Shown here: positions 53,691-63,189 of the stretch, piece after piece
Layout: each line of letters starts with the position of its first letter
How positions within the stretch are numbered: position 1 is the first letter of the stretch
Assembly: GCF_000504205.1 (NCBI RefSeq)
Contig: NZ_AZAJ01000001.1
Span: forward strand, 2,702,879-2,766,878
Direction: 5' to 3'
DNA from: Methanolobus tindarius DSM 2278
GTDB lineage: Archaea; Halobacteriota; Methanosarcinia; Methanosarcinales; Methanosarcinaceae
DNA length: 64,000 bases
Made by a program: the position numbers and the translations under genes
Notes under the pieces: model-generated
Databases searched by the model: none
What the model was told of the DNA's origin: nothing
Seen by the model: only the letters and a program-made list of their open reading frames with translations

Positions 53691-53930
53691 GTGGATGTGG
53701 TTATTATAAGAAGGAGCAGAACGGCCATAAGTGTTGAGATCTTACGGGCTGCGCTAGAGGGGGCAAAAAAAACACATATAGTATACCGTGCAAATCTGAA
53801 TTTCGAAGTTGTGAACAGGTATCTTTCCCTTTTACAGGAGAATGGTCTCATAGAGCAGAAAGGCAACATGTATGTCACAACGGATAAAGGTAAGGAATTT
53901 CAGGAAATTGCTAAGGAACTGGGCTTGTAA
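53691..53930 (+). CDS. winged-helix regulator (HTH_45-like)
   Basis: 79 aa. The order RRSRTAISVEILRAALEGAK, KTHIVYRANLNFEVVNRYLS, LLQENGLIEQ, YVTTDKGKEF matches the archaeal HTH_45 family of stand-alone winged-helix proteins. GTG start without a clear ribosome binding site, with a TATA-like box about 20-25 bases upstream, so the message may be leaderless. Its targets are unknown; the suf operon begins 194 bases downstream. Confidence 0.75.
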   Translation: MDVVIIRRSRTAISVEILRAALEGAKKTHIVYRANLNFEVVNRYLSLLQENGLIEQKGNMYVTTDKGKEFQEIAKELGL

Positions 53931-54072
53931 ACTTATTTCATTACAGGTCTTTGTAGGTAACTATCAAAAGTATATCTCTGGCTGGGTATCGAATTATTTC
54001 ATAATTTCAGGGTGTTATTATCCCAAATTTCAATAGGTTTTTAACCGATAACCCGTATAATAAAGCAGGATT

Positions 54073-54095
54073 CCCGTGAAAGCTGCTTTCATGGG
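54073..54095 (+). promoter_or_regulatory. leader hairpin before sufC
   Basis: CCCGTGAAAG pairs with CTTTCATGGG (one G-U pair) around CTG, 30 bases upstream of the sufC start and downstream of a TATA-like TTTTTAAC. Possible attenuator or protein site. Confidence 0.4.
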
Positions 54096-54124
54096 TATAT
54101 TGTCATAAAAAAGGAGGCCATATT

Positions 54125-54871
54125 ATGCTGGAGATCAATAATCTAACAGTTGAAATCGGCGGCCGAAGGATATTAAAAGGCGTTGACCTTAATGTTGAAG
54201 CCGGTTACACTAACGTTCTTTTCGGGCCAAACGGAGCAGGCAAATCCGCTCTACTCATGACACTGATGGGATTCAGTGGCTATAATGTTGTAGAAGGAGA
54301 AATAATCTTCAAAGGAGAGGATATCACCCATATGTCGGTCTATGAAAGAGCGCAGATGGGTATGGGTATCATGACCCAGAGACCTCCTAATATGAGTGGA
54401 GTTAAACTTTATGATCTTTTGAATGTCATTTCCAAGGATATGAAAGATACCGAAGAGCTCGCCGAAACCATTGATATGGTTCGTTTCTATGAAAGAGATG
54501 TTAATGTAGGTTTCTCAGGTGGAGAGATTAAAAGATCTGAGCTTCTTCAGCTTTCTGCACAAAATCCTGATTTCGTATTACTTGATGAACCGGAGTCAGG
54601 TGTAGATCTCGTAAGTATCGAACAGCTTGGAAAAACCATCAATAATCTTCTTCAGAAAGATTGCAAATGTGCTGGTGACAGGTGCAAACATGGAAAATCC
54701 GCACTTGTGATTACACACACCGGTCAGGTACTTGATTATATTGAACCTGACAGAGGTTACATACTGTGCAATGGAACAGTTATGTGCTCAGGAAACCCAC
54801 GTGAAATGCTCACTGAAATAAAAGAACAGGGATATGAGGAGTGTATAAAATGCAAGCTGATGAAGATATGA
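54125..54871 (+). CDS. sufC: SufC-type ABC ATPase
   Basis: 248 aa. Walker A FGPNGAGKSAL, signature VGFSGGEIKRSEL, Walker B FVLLDEPESGVDL and the His switch VITHTGQ. It powers the SufBC scaffold that assembles Fe-S clusters; archaeal genomes often have only SufC and SufB. An inserted Cys-rich segment, CKCAGDRCKHGKS, sits between Walker B and the switch and is common in methanogen SufC proteins. The next gene overlaps it by 22 bases. Confidence 0.9.
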   Translation: MLEINNLTVEIGGRRILKGVDLNVEAGYTNVLFGPNGAGKSALLMTLMGFSGYNVVEGEIIFKGEDITHMSVYERAQMGMGIMTQRPPNMSGVKLYDLLNVISKDMKDTEELAETIDMVRFYERDVNVGFSGGEIKRSELLQLSAQNPDFVLLDEPESGVDLVSIEQLGKTINNLLQKDCKCAGDRCKHGKSALVITHTGQVLDYIEPDRGYILCNGTVMCSGNPREMLTEIKEQGYEECIKCKLMKI

Positions 54872-56073
54872 GAAAGAAGGCAGAAGCAGCCCTCAAGAAA
54901 AATGCAGCATACGGTGAGGATTTTGACCTTAATGACTATGGGCTTGCATCAGATAAGGAAGAAAGTGCTGATGACCTCGAAGAACTGAGTGAAGAGGATC
55001 AGAGAACTCTTCTTAATGTAGGATTCACACCTTCAGAGGATAACAGATCAGGTAGTTTCCTGATGCTTAACAATGCTGTAACGCATTCATCTCTCCGTGA
55101 CGATGATGTTGTCGAGCTTATGTCATTGCGTGATGCAATGAAGGTTCATGATTGGGTAAAAGACTACTCATGGAAGCTTGTAGAACCTGATAAGGACAAG
55201 TATACCGCAATGAGTTATCTTCAGGATGCAAACGGATACTTCATTAGGGCACCTGCAGGCAAGAAATCAAAAATGCCTGTGCAGACATGTCTTCTCATCG
55301 GTTCCAAACAGGTATCTCAGACAGTTCACAATATTGTTATTGTTGAAGAGGGAGCAGAACTTGATGTTATTACAGGATGTTCCACAAAGCATGGAATTGA
55401 GAAAGGTCTTCATCTTGGAATCTCTGAAATGTATGTGAAAAAGGGAGCTACCCTTAATTTCACAATGATACATAACTGGGGTGAAGAGATAGGTGTCAGG
55501 CCAAGGACTGTTGTTCACGTTGAAGAAGGCGGGTCATATATCAGTAATTATGTAACCTTGAAGCCTGTAAAATCAGTACAGTCATATCCTACGGTAATTC
55601 TTGAAGGCAAGGGTGCTTTTGCAAGGCTGAATACTATTGCTGTTGCACATCCGGGTTCGGAACTTGACCTTGGAAGCAAAGTAATATTCAATGCGGAGGA
55701 CACAAAAGCTGAGCTTATTTCAAGGACAATTACCACAGGTGGTGCTGCTATTGCCCGTGGTGAGATGATAGGTAATGCAAATAATGCAAAAGGTCATCTT
55801 GAATGTCACGGACTTGTTCTTGGTGGAGGAATGCAGAGGGCTATTCCTATACTTGAGGCAAATGTTGAGGATATTGAACTGTCACACGAGGCTGCTGTGG
55901 GAAGAATTGCGCGGGAGCAGATAGAATATCTGATGGCAAGAGGTCTTACCGAAGAAGATGCAGTGGGTATGATCGTCAGAGGTTTCCTTGATGTTGGTAT
56001 CCAAGGTATTCCGGATGAGCTTAAGGCTGATATTGATGCCACTATTGCAAAGATCGGAGAAAATGCAATCTGA
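54850..56073 (+). CDS. sufB: SufB/SufD family scaffold protein
   Basis: 407 aa from the ATG preceded by GAGGAG; another ATG at 54868 overlaps the sufC stop. The beta-helix core is recognisable (VIVEEGAELDVITGCS, the GAxLNFTMIHNWG turn, SEAxVGRIxxEQxxYLMxRG-type end). It serves as scaffold for Fe-S cluster assembly with SufC. Methanogen members lack some cluster ligands of bacterial SufB, so the SufB or SufD label is by convention. Confidence 0.88.
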   Translation: MQADEDMRKKAEAALKKNAAYGEDFDLNDYGLASDKEESADDLEELSEEDQRTLLNVGFTPSEDNRSGSFLMLNNAVTHSSLRDDDVVELMSLRDAMKVHDWVKDYSWKLVEPDKDKYTAMSYLQDANGYFIRAPAGKKSKMPVQTCLLIGSKQVSQTVHNIVIVEEGAELDVITGCSTKHGIEKGLHLGISEMYVKKGATLNFTMIHNWGEEIGVRPRTVVHVEEGGSYISNYVTLKPVKSVQSYPTVILEGKGAFARLNTIAVAHPGSELDLGSKVIFNAEDTKAELISRTITTGGAAIARGEMIGNANNAKGHLECHGLVLGGGMQRAIPILEANVEDIELSHEAAVGRIAREQIEYLMARGLTEEDAVGMIVRGFLDVGIQGIPDELKADIDATIAKIGENAI

Positions 56074-56145
56074 TCTTTCCTATTTTTATTTATACTTTGA
56101 ATAAGGTTTATTTAATCCAGTTAATCAATTATTTGAGGAGAATGA

Positions 56146-57003
56146 ATGAATCAAAAATACGGAGCAATTTTTTTAGCTGCTATAATGGTTATGTCTATTT
56201 TTTCATACTTCGTTGCAAGCTTTATAGGAGATTCCAACGATGTTGAAGATACAGTTACAGATGTGCAGGATGCACCAGGCTTTGAAGTTATCGATGGAAC
56301 ACATTTTAGTGCAGATTTGAATTCAATTTCAGACGGACTGGCAATAACTCCGGAGGGAGTAACGAATATAGCTTATGTGGATTATGCGAGAGTGTATAAC
56401 ACCCCTCTTCAGGTCTTTGCTCCTAATATCACTGATCTGTATTCAGTTTATAATACTTTGATAGTCAAGCGATATTCAGCTTCTAACAGTGATGATTTTG
56501 CTTTTGAGGCACATGTGTTGAATCCAGAAACGGTTGGTTTCGAGTACATGGTAGCTGATTCATATAACGGATATGAGATACTTTCCAGAGGTGGAGATCT
56601 TTATAATGTTATTGGAACTCCAACTCTTCTGGGCTCAGCAAGCAGTCTTACAAAAGTGATAGATGTTTCATCAGGTACAGCCAATGTTTCCACTGAATAC
56701 TCAGAAATCATGTCTTATGTGGATTCGGGTGCGGAATACCAGATGCTGAGTTCTGAAGATTTGATAGCTGATCAGCACTATGTTGAGTTCAGGAATATGG
56801 GAGATGGAAATTATTCCAAGACTGAGGTTTTCCTGAATCCTCTTGATACTACGCTTGATAAAATAATATCGCTTGAAGATAATAGTACTGAAAGAAACCT
56901 TATGTATGATGTGGAAATTGTCGATGAAGGAAGGATAGCAAAGGTAGTTGTTACAGCCAATACTTCTAACTTCTATAGTCTTGCAATGGAACAGTATTAT
57001 TGA
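56146..57003 (+). CDS. membrane-anchored exported protein, unknown
   Basis: 285 aa. One N-terminal helix (about 6-25) then an extracellular alpha/beta region with many Asp, Ser and Asn (TDVQDAPGFEVIDGTHFSAD). No domain recognised; homologous exported proteins of this layout are found in methanogens. Its own ribosome binding site (GAGGAG) and 72 bases to sufB leave cotranscription open. Confidence 0.6.
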   Translation: MNQKYGAIFLAAIMVMSIFSYFVASFIGDSNDVEDTVTDVQDAPGFEVIDGTHFSADLNSISDGLAITPEGVTNIAYVDYARVYNTPLQVFAPNITDLYSVYNTLIVKRYSASNSDDFAFEAHVLNPETVGFEYMVADSYNGYEILSRGGDLYNVIGTPTLLGSASSLTKVIDVSSGTANVSTEYSEIMSYVDSGAEYQMLSSEDLIADQHYVEFRNMGDGNYSKTEVFLNPLDTTLDKIISLEDNSTERNLMYDVEIVDEGRIAKVVVTANTSNFYSLAMEQYY

Positions 57004-57021
57004 TAATATTATAGTAAAATT

Positions 57022-57074
57022 GGTCAGTAAAGATATATCATTATCTTTTCTGATCTGACTTTCTTTTTTGTTTT
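57022..57074 (+). terminator. probable terminator
   Basis: GGTCAG...AAAGATA pairs with TATCTTT...CTGATC/CTGAC, followed by TTTCTTTTTTG. Confidence 0.45.
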
Positions 57075-57226
57075 CCTGCCACAAGGTTTATACCTGAACA
57101 GGTTATTTTATGACTCCAATTGCGCATTCTATAAAAACAATAGTTTAAGAATGCAGTAATTCACAGCCATTACTTTGGCATATAACTTTGTGTCAGTTTA
57201 CTTATTGATTAACATTGTTACAATCG

Positions 57227-57240
57227 TAATTGGCCAATTA
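57227..57240. promoter_or_regulatory. palindrome upstream of the ribosomal protein cluster
   Basis: TAATTGGCCAATTA, a perfect 14-bp palindrome, 73 bases upstream of rpl7ae. Candidate operator or promoter element. Confidence 0.35.
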
Positions 57241-57312
57241 GTCGCATTGGCGGCACACAATGAATAATGAAAAACCATGAGTATACAGCATGGTTTCGAA
57301 GGAGAAAATAAT

Positions 57313-57669
57313 ATGGCAGCAAAATTTGACGTTCCAGAAGAACTCGCTAACAAGGCGCTCGAGAGTGTAGAACTTGCAAGAGATACAGGCAAATTAAAGA
57401 AAGGAATAAATGAAGTGACAAAAGCTATTGAGAGAGGCATTACAAAGCTCGCAGTAATTGCTGAGGATGTCGATCCTGCTGAAGTCATTGCACATATTGC
57501 ACCTCTCTGTGAAGAGAAGAACACTGCATACATTTATGTAAAAGAGCAGAAAGAGCTCGGTGCAGCCTGTGGAATCGGTGTCGCTTGCTCTGCAGTCGCT
57601 ATTGTAGATGCTGGCAAGGGTAGCGAAACAGTTGAAGATGTCGCACAGAAAGTAAGTGCACTTAAATAA
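57313..57669 (+). CDS. rpl7ae: ribosomal protein L7Ae
   Basis: 118 aa from the ATG preceded by GAAGGAG; an in-frame start at 57277 would add 12 residues. The L7Ae/L30e RNA-binding core ([20 protein letters not shown], then [18 protein letters not shown]) binds kink-turns in 23S rRNA, box C/D and H/ACA RNAs and RNase P. First gene of the archaeal cluster L7Ae-S28e-L24e-Ndk-aIF5B. Confidence 0.97.
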   Translation: MAAKFDVPEELANKALESVELARDTGKLKKGINEVTKAIERGITKLAVIAEDVDPAEVIAHIAPLCEEKNTAYIYVKEQKELGAACGIGVACSAVAIVDAGKGSETVEDVAQKVSALK

Positions 57670-57691
57670 ACCTGATACGTGAGGTATCGTT

Positions 57692-57907
57692 ATGGCAGAC
57701 GAAGATACAGGCTATGCGGCTGAAGTCATCGATGTAATCGGAAACACCGGTATGCATGGTGAAGCCAGCCAGATCCAGTGTCGCGTACTCGAAGGACGTG
57801 ACAAGGGCCGTATAATCACCCGTAATTGCGTTGGTCCTGTAAGAATCGGTGACATTCTGATGTTGATCGAAACTTCCAGAGAAGCCAAGAAACTGACTAC
57901 CAGATGA
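57692..57907 (+). CDS. rps28e: ribosomal protein S28e
   Basis: 71 aa; ends with the S28e signature [15 protein letters not shown] small-subunit protein at the mRNA exit/E site. 22 bases after rpl7ae. Confidence 0.97.
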   Translation: MADEDTGYAAEVIDVIGNTGMHGEASQIQCRVLEGRDKGRIITRNCVGPVRIGDILMLIETSREAKKLTTR

Positions 57908-57917
57908 GGTGACTGAT

Positions 57918-58106
57918 ATGGAACAGAGAAAATGTTCATTTTGCGGTGAACTTCTTGAACCAGGTACAGGTAAGCTCTTTGTGAAAAAGGATGGCTCATC
58001 ATATTATTTCTGCACATCCAAATGCGAAAGCAATTTTGAACTTGGAAGATTACCAAGACGTACCGTCTGGACCGAACAGGGCAGAATATACTTGAAGAAA
58101 GCATAA
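57918..58106 (+). CDS. rpl24e: ribosomal protein L24e
   Basis: 62 aa from the ATG preceded by GAGGTGA. Zinc finger [20 protein letters not shown] with the second pair CTSKC. An archaeal/eukaryotic large-subunit protein. Tight spacing in the operon. Confidence 0.97.
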   Translation: MEQRKCSFCGELLEPGTGKLFVKKDGSSYYFCTSKCESNFELGRLPRRTVWTEQGRIYLKKA

Positions 58107-58119
58107 TCGGGTGTTCTAA

Positions 58120-58569
58120 ATGGAACAGACATATATTATGATCAAACCGGACGCAGTACAGCGCGGACTTATGGGCGAGATCATTTCAAGAATTGAGAAA
58201 CGTGGTCTTAAGATCGCAGCTATGAGACTTGGTGTCATGAGTGAGGAAAGTGCAAAGGAGCACTACGAGGAACATGTTGAAAGACCTTTCTTTGCTTCAC
58301 TTATAGAATACGTAACATCAGGACCATCCGTCTCATTGGTTGTTGAAGGTAAGAATGCTATTGCAATCATGCGTGCAGTAAATGGTGCAACAAACCCTGT
58401 TGACGCACTCCCTGGCACAATCAGAGGAGACTTCGCAGTTGAGACCGGCAGAAATGTCGTTCATGCATCGGATTCAACAGAATCCGCACAGCGTGAGATA
58501 GCTATTCATTTCAAGGATTCAGAGATAGTTAATTATACCAAGATCGATGAGGTCTGTCTCTACGAGTAA
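58120..58569 (+). CDS. ndk: nucleoside diphosphate kinase
   Basis: 149 aa. TYIMIKPDAVQRGLMGEIIS at the start and the phospho-His in NVVHASDSTESAQREIAIHF. Balances nucleoside triphosphate pools. In the conserved ribosomal cluster. Confidence 0.97.
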   Translation: MEQTYIMIKPDAVQRGLMGEIISRIEKRGLKIAAMRLGVMSEESAKEHYEEHVERPFFASLIEYVTSGPSVSLVVEGKNAIAIMRAVNGATNPVDALPGTIRGDFAVETGRNVVHASDSTESAQREIAIHFKDSEIVNYTKIDEVCLYE

Positions 58570-58670
58570 AAAGGTTAGAGCCAGGGTGTTTGCTTGTTGC
58601 AAATATCCTGAAAAATCTTTCCTTTAAATTCATTTCCAACTATCCGGATAATCTTTGAAGGGGTTTGCAC

Positions 58671-60446
58671 ATGGCTGTAAATGAAAATCTACGTACACCA
58701 ATCGTTTCTGTAATGGGACATGTCGACCACGGCAAAACCAGCTTACTTGACAGGATTAGAGGTAGCGCTGTTGCTGATGGTGAAGCAGGTGCTATTACTC
58801 AGCATATAGGTGCAACTGAGGTTCCCATAGATAATATTGTAAACAAGTGTGGGGATCCTTCACTAAAAGACAAGTTCATAGTACCGGGTCTTCTTTTTAT
58901 TGATACTCCCGGGCATCATGCATTCACATCTCTTCGAAGCAGAGGTGGTGCTCTTGCAGATCTTGCTATTGTCATTGTTGATGTCAATGAAGGTTTCATG
59001 CCACAGACAATAGAGAGTCTCCATATCCTCAAGAGATTCAAGACTCCTTTTGTGGTTGTTGCTAATAAAATAGACAGGATCCATGGCTGGGAAGCTAACA
59101 AGAATCTTCCTTTCCTTGCTACATATAACAAACAGAGTGAACGTGTAAAGTCTGATCTTGATAACAAGCTTTATGAGCTTATAGGAGAACTTTACAATAT
59201 TGGTTTTAACTCTGAAAGGTATGACAGGGTGAATGATTTCCAGCGTAATATCGGTGTCATTCCAATAAGTGCAGCAACAGGCGAAGGCATTGCTGATGTA
59301 CTTATGATTCTTCTCGGACTTGCACAGAGATTCCTTGAGGGCAACCTGCACTATGATGCAACAGCTCCGGGAACAGGTACAGTCCTTGAAGTAAAGGAAG
59401 AAAAAGGTCTTGGAACTACACTTGACATAATTCTTTATGATGGAACCATCAAAAAAGGTGACACTATTGTTGTGGGAAGTCTTGGAGACCCTATCCAGAC
59501 AAAGATAAGGGCATTGCTTAAACCACGCCCTCTTTCAGAGATCAAGGCTGAGGAAAAATTCCAGCAGGTTTCTGAAGTCACGGCAGCAGTTGGTGTCAAG
59601 ATATCCGCTCCTAACCTTGAAGGTGCTCTTGCAGGCTCTCCTGTGAGGGTTGTAAGTACGGATACCATTGATGCAATCACAGAAGAGATTAAGAGCGAGA
59701 TCGCAGATGTCCAGATAGATACAGATACAATAGGAATCACTATCAAGGCGGATACCATTGGGTCACTTGAAGCACTTGTTAACGAGCTGAAGAAAGAAGA
59801 CATTCCAATAAGAAAAGCAAACGTAGGCGATGTCAGTAACAGGGATATTGTCGAAGTAACTGCAATTGAGGATCCGTTCTTCTCAGTAATCGTAGGTTTC
59901 AATGTGAAAATCCTTCCTGATGCAAAGGAAAAGCTTCAGTCAACAGATGTAAAACTTTTCTTAAACGATGTAATATATCGTTTGATAGATGACTACAAAG
60001 ACTGGGTTAAGAAGCAGAAGGAACTGGCTGAGAAAGAGATATCCGATACTATCACAAAACCCGGAAGATTCCAGATTATGCCTGACTGTACATTCCGCCA
60101 GAGCAAGCCTGCAGTTGTAGGTGTTAAGATTATTGCCGGTGTAGTAAAAACTGGTGTGGACATTACCAATGCAGACGGAGAAGTTGTTGGTAAGGTAAAA
60201 GGCCTTCAGATGCGCGGAGAAAATATTTCCGAAGCTAAAATTGGTATGGAAGTTGCAATGGGTATTGAAGGACCTACAGTTGGAAGGCAGATTAAGGAAG
60301 AGGATACACTCTTTGTAAATGTCCCTGAAAGACATGCAAAGAAAATGGAACATGAAATTTACGACTCAATGACGGCAGATGAATTAGAAGCACTTGATGC
60401 ATTCCTTGCAATAAAAAGAAGGGGTAATCCTTTCTGGGCAAAGTAA
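58671..60446 (+). CDS. infB: translation initiation factor aIF5B (IF-2)
   Basis: 591 aa from the ATG; the TTG at 58665 is less likely. The GTPase domain has GHVDHGKTSLLD, DTPGHHAFTSLRSRGG and NKIDRI; domains II-IV follow, including PLSEIKAEE and the late PDCTFRQSKPAVVGVKI. It joins the ribosomal subunits and places initiator tRNA. No intein interrupts the GTPase domain, unlike in some archaea. Confidence 0.96.
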   Translation: MAVNENLRTPIVSVMGHVDHGKTSLLDRIRGSAVADGEAGAITQHIGATEVPIDNIVNKCGDPSLKDKFIVPGLLFIDTPGHHAFTSLRSRGGALADLAIVIVDVNEGFMPQTIESLHILKRFKTPFVVVANKIDRIHGWEANKNLPFLATYNKQSERVKSDLDNKLYELIGELYNIGFNSERYDRVNDFQRNIGVIPISAATGEGIADVLMILLGLAQRFLEGNLHYDATAPGTGTVLEVKEEKGLGTTLDIILYDGTIKKGDTIVVGSLGDPIQTKIRALLKPRPLSEIKAEEKFQQVSEVTAAVGVKISAPNLEGALAGSPVRVVSTDTIDAITEEIKSEIADVQIDTDTIGITIKADTIGSLEALVNELKKEDIPIRKANVGDVSNRDIVEVTAIEDPFFSVIVGFNVKILPDAKEKLQSTDVKLFLNDVIYRLIDDYKDWVKKQKELAEKEISDTITKPGRFQIMPDCTFRQSKPAVVGVKIIAGVVKTGVDITNADGEVVGKVKGLQMRGENISEAKIGMEVAMGIEGPTVGRQIKEEDTLFVNVPERHAKKMEHEIYDSMTADELEALDAFLAIKRRGNPFWAK

Positions 60447-60518
60447 AATGGGATGCACAATTCATTTAGAAAGATCATAACAAACACAGGAAAAATAAAA
60501 CCATAAGGAGGAAAAAAT

Positions 60519-60938
60519 ATGGCAGATTTTAAAGTAGTGGTTGCAGACCCTAAGACAAAGTCATACCAGTTTGATGTCACAGGCGCTGAAGCCAATAAAT
60601 TCGTTGGAAAATCAATCGGAGAAACAGTTGAGGGATCACTTGTCGGTCTTCCGGGATATACATTGAAAATAACAGGTGGAAGCGACAAAAGTGGAATGGT
60701 TATGAGACCAGACCTTCCTGGACCAAAAAGACAGAAGGTTCTTGTTGCAAACGGAACAGGATACTCTCCTGTATCAAAGGGTGTACGCCGCAGAAAGATG
60801 ATGCGCGGAAAAGAAGTTGCACCGGACATTGTCCAGATCAACACAGTCGTTGCAGAATATGGCAGTGACACAATAGAAAAGATTCTCGGCGGCGATGAAG
60901 AGCCAGCAGAGGAAGTTGAAGCAGCAACAGAAGAGTGA
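60519..60938 (+). CDS. rps6e: ribosomal protein S6e
   Basis: 139 aa. FKVVVADPKTKSYQFDVTG at the start and PGPKRQKVLVANGTGYSP identify S6e; the tail is acidic, as in other archaea. Strong GGAGG upstream. Confidence 0.96.
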   Translation: MADFKVVVADPKTKSYQFDVTGAEANKFVGKSIGETVEGSLVGLPGYTLKITGGSDKSGMVMRPDLPGPKRQKVLVANGTGYSPVSKGVRRRKMMRGKEVAPDIVQINTVVAEYGSDTIEKILGGDEEPAEEVEAATEE

Positions 60939-60955
60939 GCTTTTCACTCTTTATT
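60932..60955 (+). terminator. terminator overlapping the rps6e stop
   Basis: AGAGTGA / TCACTCT stem with a 5-nt loop, then TTATTTATCTTTTTT. The stop codon is inside the first arm. Confidence 0.7.
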
Positions 60956-60988
60956 TATCTTTTTTATAACAGACTTTACATTTCTTTC

Positions 60989-62260
60989 TTATACTACTTT
61001 GTGTACCCCAAGATCAAAGGGTTCCTGACGGCAGATTATTTCATTAACTTCAAATGAGAAATTAAGATTTCCAAAATCAATTTTTCCAGGATTTATCGGT
61101 TTTACTACAAGAGATGTAAAACCAGATGAATGAGCTTGTATTTCCCCTATGCAGGCATTTGGATCATGACACTCTATAAATGATGAGAAACAGCTATTGA
61201 AACATACATTATGCAGAATATCATCTGATTTATTGTCGACATATATACCAATGGAATTGCCAACTTCGCTATACAATGATTCCGGTATTTTGATCCTGAC
61301 ATTAACCTCGGGGGTCTGGATATAGTATTTTCCAAATGACACTGGTTCCACTTTGCAGTTGTTTCCCCCGATCTTAAAAAAAACTTCATATTTTCCAAAG
61401 TCAACTTCTCCACCTTTTGCAGGAGTTATGCGGTATTCAGTATTGAAAACCGATCCTGGTGAGAGGTTTTTTGTTTCGGAAAAAGCACTATCATAGTTAA
61501 TGTGTTCAGGGAATGAACACTTGACATGCAATTCCCCAAGTTCGATATTTGATTTGTTAATAAGCTTGAATATAATTTTGCTATCGTGCCCAAATCTGAA
61601 TTTGTTTCCAATATCAACATTTAGTGGAAGATAACTGTGGTTAATTTTTATGTTCTCGTAAAAGTATGGTGGTTTCTGGTGTTTGTGTCCATCGACCTCA
61701 AAGTATAGGTCATAATATCCCATGGAAAGATTACCTGCTACCAGAGGGACAAATGAAATATTTGCACAGATTGATGATCCGGGTTCAAGTGAGCCAAGGC
61801 AGAGGACTGGTTTACTGCAAAGAACTGTTGCCGGAAAAACAGTTCTCATCCAGATATTCTCGATTTTCTTGTCAGTAGGATTATTTACCCTGAGGTAAAG
61901 TGGGTTTTTAAATCCCAGTTCAACAGAATCTGCAAACTTATAGTCAACAGTAACAGAATCCACTACCTGCATTTCCCTGATTCTTCGTCTTTCAATGCCT
62001 ATTTTTTTTTCATAAATCCAGAAGGCATAGATAGGCAGGTATAGAATGATAATATACATTGGTGCACTGGCAAGATATATCGGATCAGGTCTGCTGGTAA
62101 CTGAAAGTATGCGGGTCACTGTTAAGAATGTAGTAAACATGACCCAGAGGAATACGTAAAACTGAAAAAATGTTCCAGTTCTTCCACCTGCTTCATTTTG
62201 AAGTGTATAGGTGAGGGATCTTGTAATATCATTAAGAGGTCCCAGCTTCAGTTGAACCAC
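60989..62260 (-). CDS. membrane protein with CARDB-like repeats
   Basis: 423 aa. Two N-terminal helices (about 30-48 and 65-84) and a basic turn (EKKIGIERRRIREM) lead into an outward-facing region with three beta-sandwich units of ~95 residues, each with the strand pattern LRVNNPTDKKIENI or FKLINKSNIELGEL and paired conserved Cys. These resemble CARDB/NEW3-type Ig-like folds. Similar methanogen proteins have no known role. Convergent with rps6e. Confidence 0.65.
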   Translation of the reverse strand: MVQLKLGPLNDITRSLTYTLQNEAGGRTGTFFQFYVFLWVMFTTFLTVTRILSVTSRPDPIYLASAPMYIIILYLPIYAFWIYEKKIGIERRRIREMQVVDSVTVDYKFADSVELGFKNPLYLRVNNPTDKKIENIWMRTVFPATVLCSKPVLCLGSLEPGSSICANISFVPLVAGNLSMGYYDLYFEVDGHKHQKPPYFYENIKINHSYLPLNVDIGNKFRFGHDSKIIFKLINKSNIELGELHVKCSFPEHINYDSAFSETKNLSPGSVFNTEYRITPAKGGEVDFGKYEVFFKIGGNNCKVEPVSFGKYYIQTPEVNVRIKIPESLYSEVGNSIGIYVDNKSDDILHNVCFNSCFSSFIECHDPNACIGEIQAHSSGFTSLVVKPINPGKIDFGNLNFSFEVNEIICRQEPFDLGVHKVV

Positions 62261-62496
62261 CTTTCTACCTTGATGCCAATTATCTTGTAAAGTATTACTT
62301 ATAAATATATTAGTGAGTCAATAGCTCTTATACGTTTTGCATTCACTTCTTAAAGTAAGATTAATGATGAGTTCATCATTTACCGTCAGATATATATTTG
62401 ATAATACGGAAATAGCATTCCTAATCAACCTGGATTCGTAGCTGCTGATAGTTATATACTGAATTAATTCACAATGTCCTGATGAGGAGGCTAATG

Positions 62497-62940
62497 ATGA
62501 GACTGGAACTTATGGAGAAGAGATCAAGATTTGATGATTTTGAAAAGGAGTATCGTGACTCCAAAGCATACCTTCGCAGGGCTAAACTATTTCTGGAACA
62601 GGGGCAGGATCACACTGTAGTTTTCAATGTAGCTTCACTGGCTCTTGAACGTTATCTTGTGGCACTTTGTTACCTTTATGATATGGAACCCTACAACCAC
62701 AATTATACATGTCTGATGGATACTGTTGAGATGTTCATGAAAGTACCGAAAGAACTCAATGAAGAGATAAGGTCAATGGATAAGATATTCGATATCTGTT
62801 CTCTTGATGATTACTTCCACGGAGATCCGGAAGTTTCAGATATGGAGCGTATCCTGGTAATGTGTGAAGAAGTGGAAGGACTTTTTGACCAGAAAAAAAT
62901 AGAATCATTCAGAGAATCTTTGTTGACTGATTCTGAATAA
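62497..62940 (+). CDS. HEPN-like helical protein
   Basis: 147 aa, all alpha. SKAYLRRAKLFLEQGQ and the following VFNVASLALERYLVALCYLY resemble the first two helices of HEPN domains, but the Rx4-6H nuclease motif is not seen. Preceded by GAGGAGG; several ATG codons (62482, 62494, 62497) are possible and the last has the best spacing. Confidence 0.55.
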   Translation: MRLELMEKRSRFDDFEKEYRDSKAYLRRAKLFLEQGQDHTVVFNVASLALERYLVALCYLYDMEPYNHNYTCLMDTVEMFMKVPKELNEEIRSMDKIFDICSLDDYFHGDPEVSDMERILVMCEEVEGLFDQKKIESFRESLLTDSE

Positions 62941-62953
62941 TCTTGTTTAAAAG

Positions 62954-62991
<38 letters not shown>

Positions 62992-63189
62992 CTATTTTTG
63001 AAAATTATTTAACTTTATTTTATTTTTTAGTATTACATTTTTTAGTATTACTATAGTTGGAACTATAGGCCATAATTCTTAAATATAAATCTTCCCTCTA
63101 AAACATGTAAAATTTTAATTTTATATAAAAATTATAATTATGTTGCTGGCATATCTGAAATGCCAGTAATTTTAATTATGGGTGGATGA

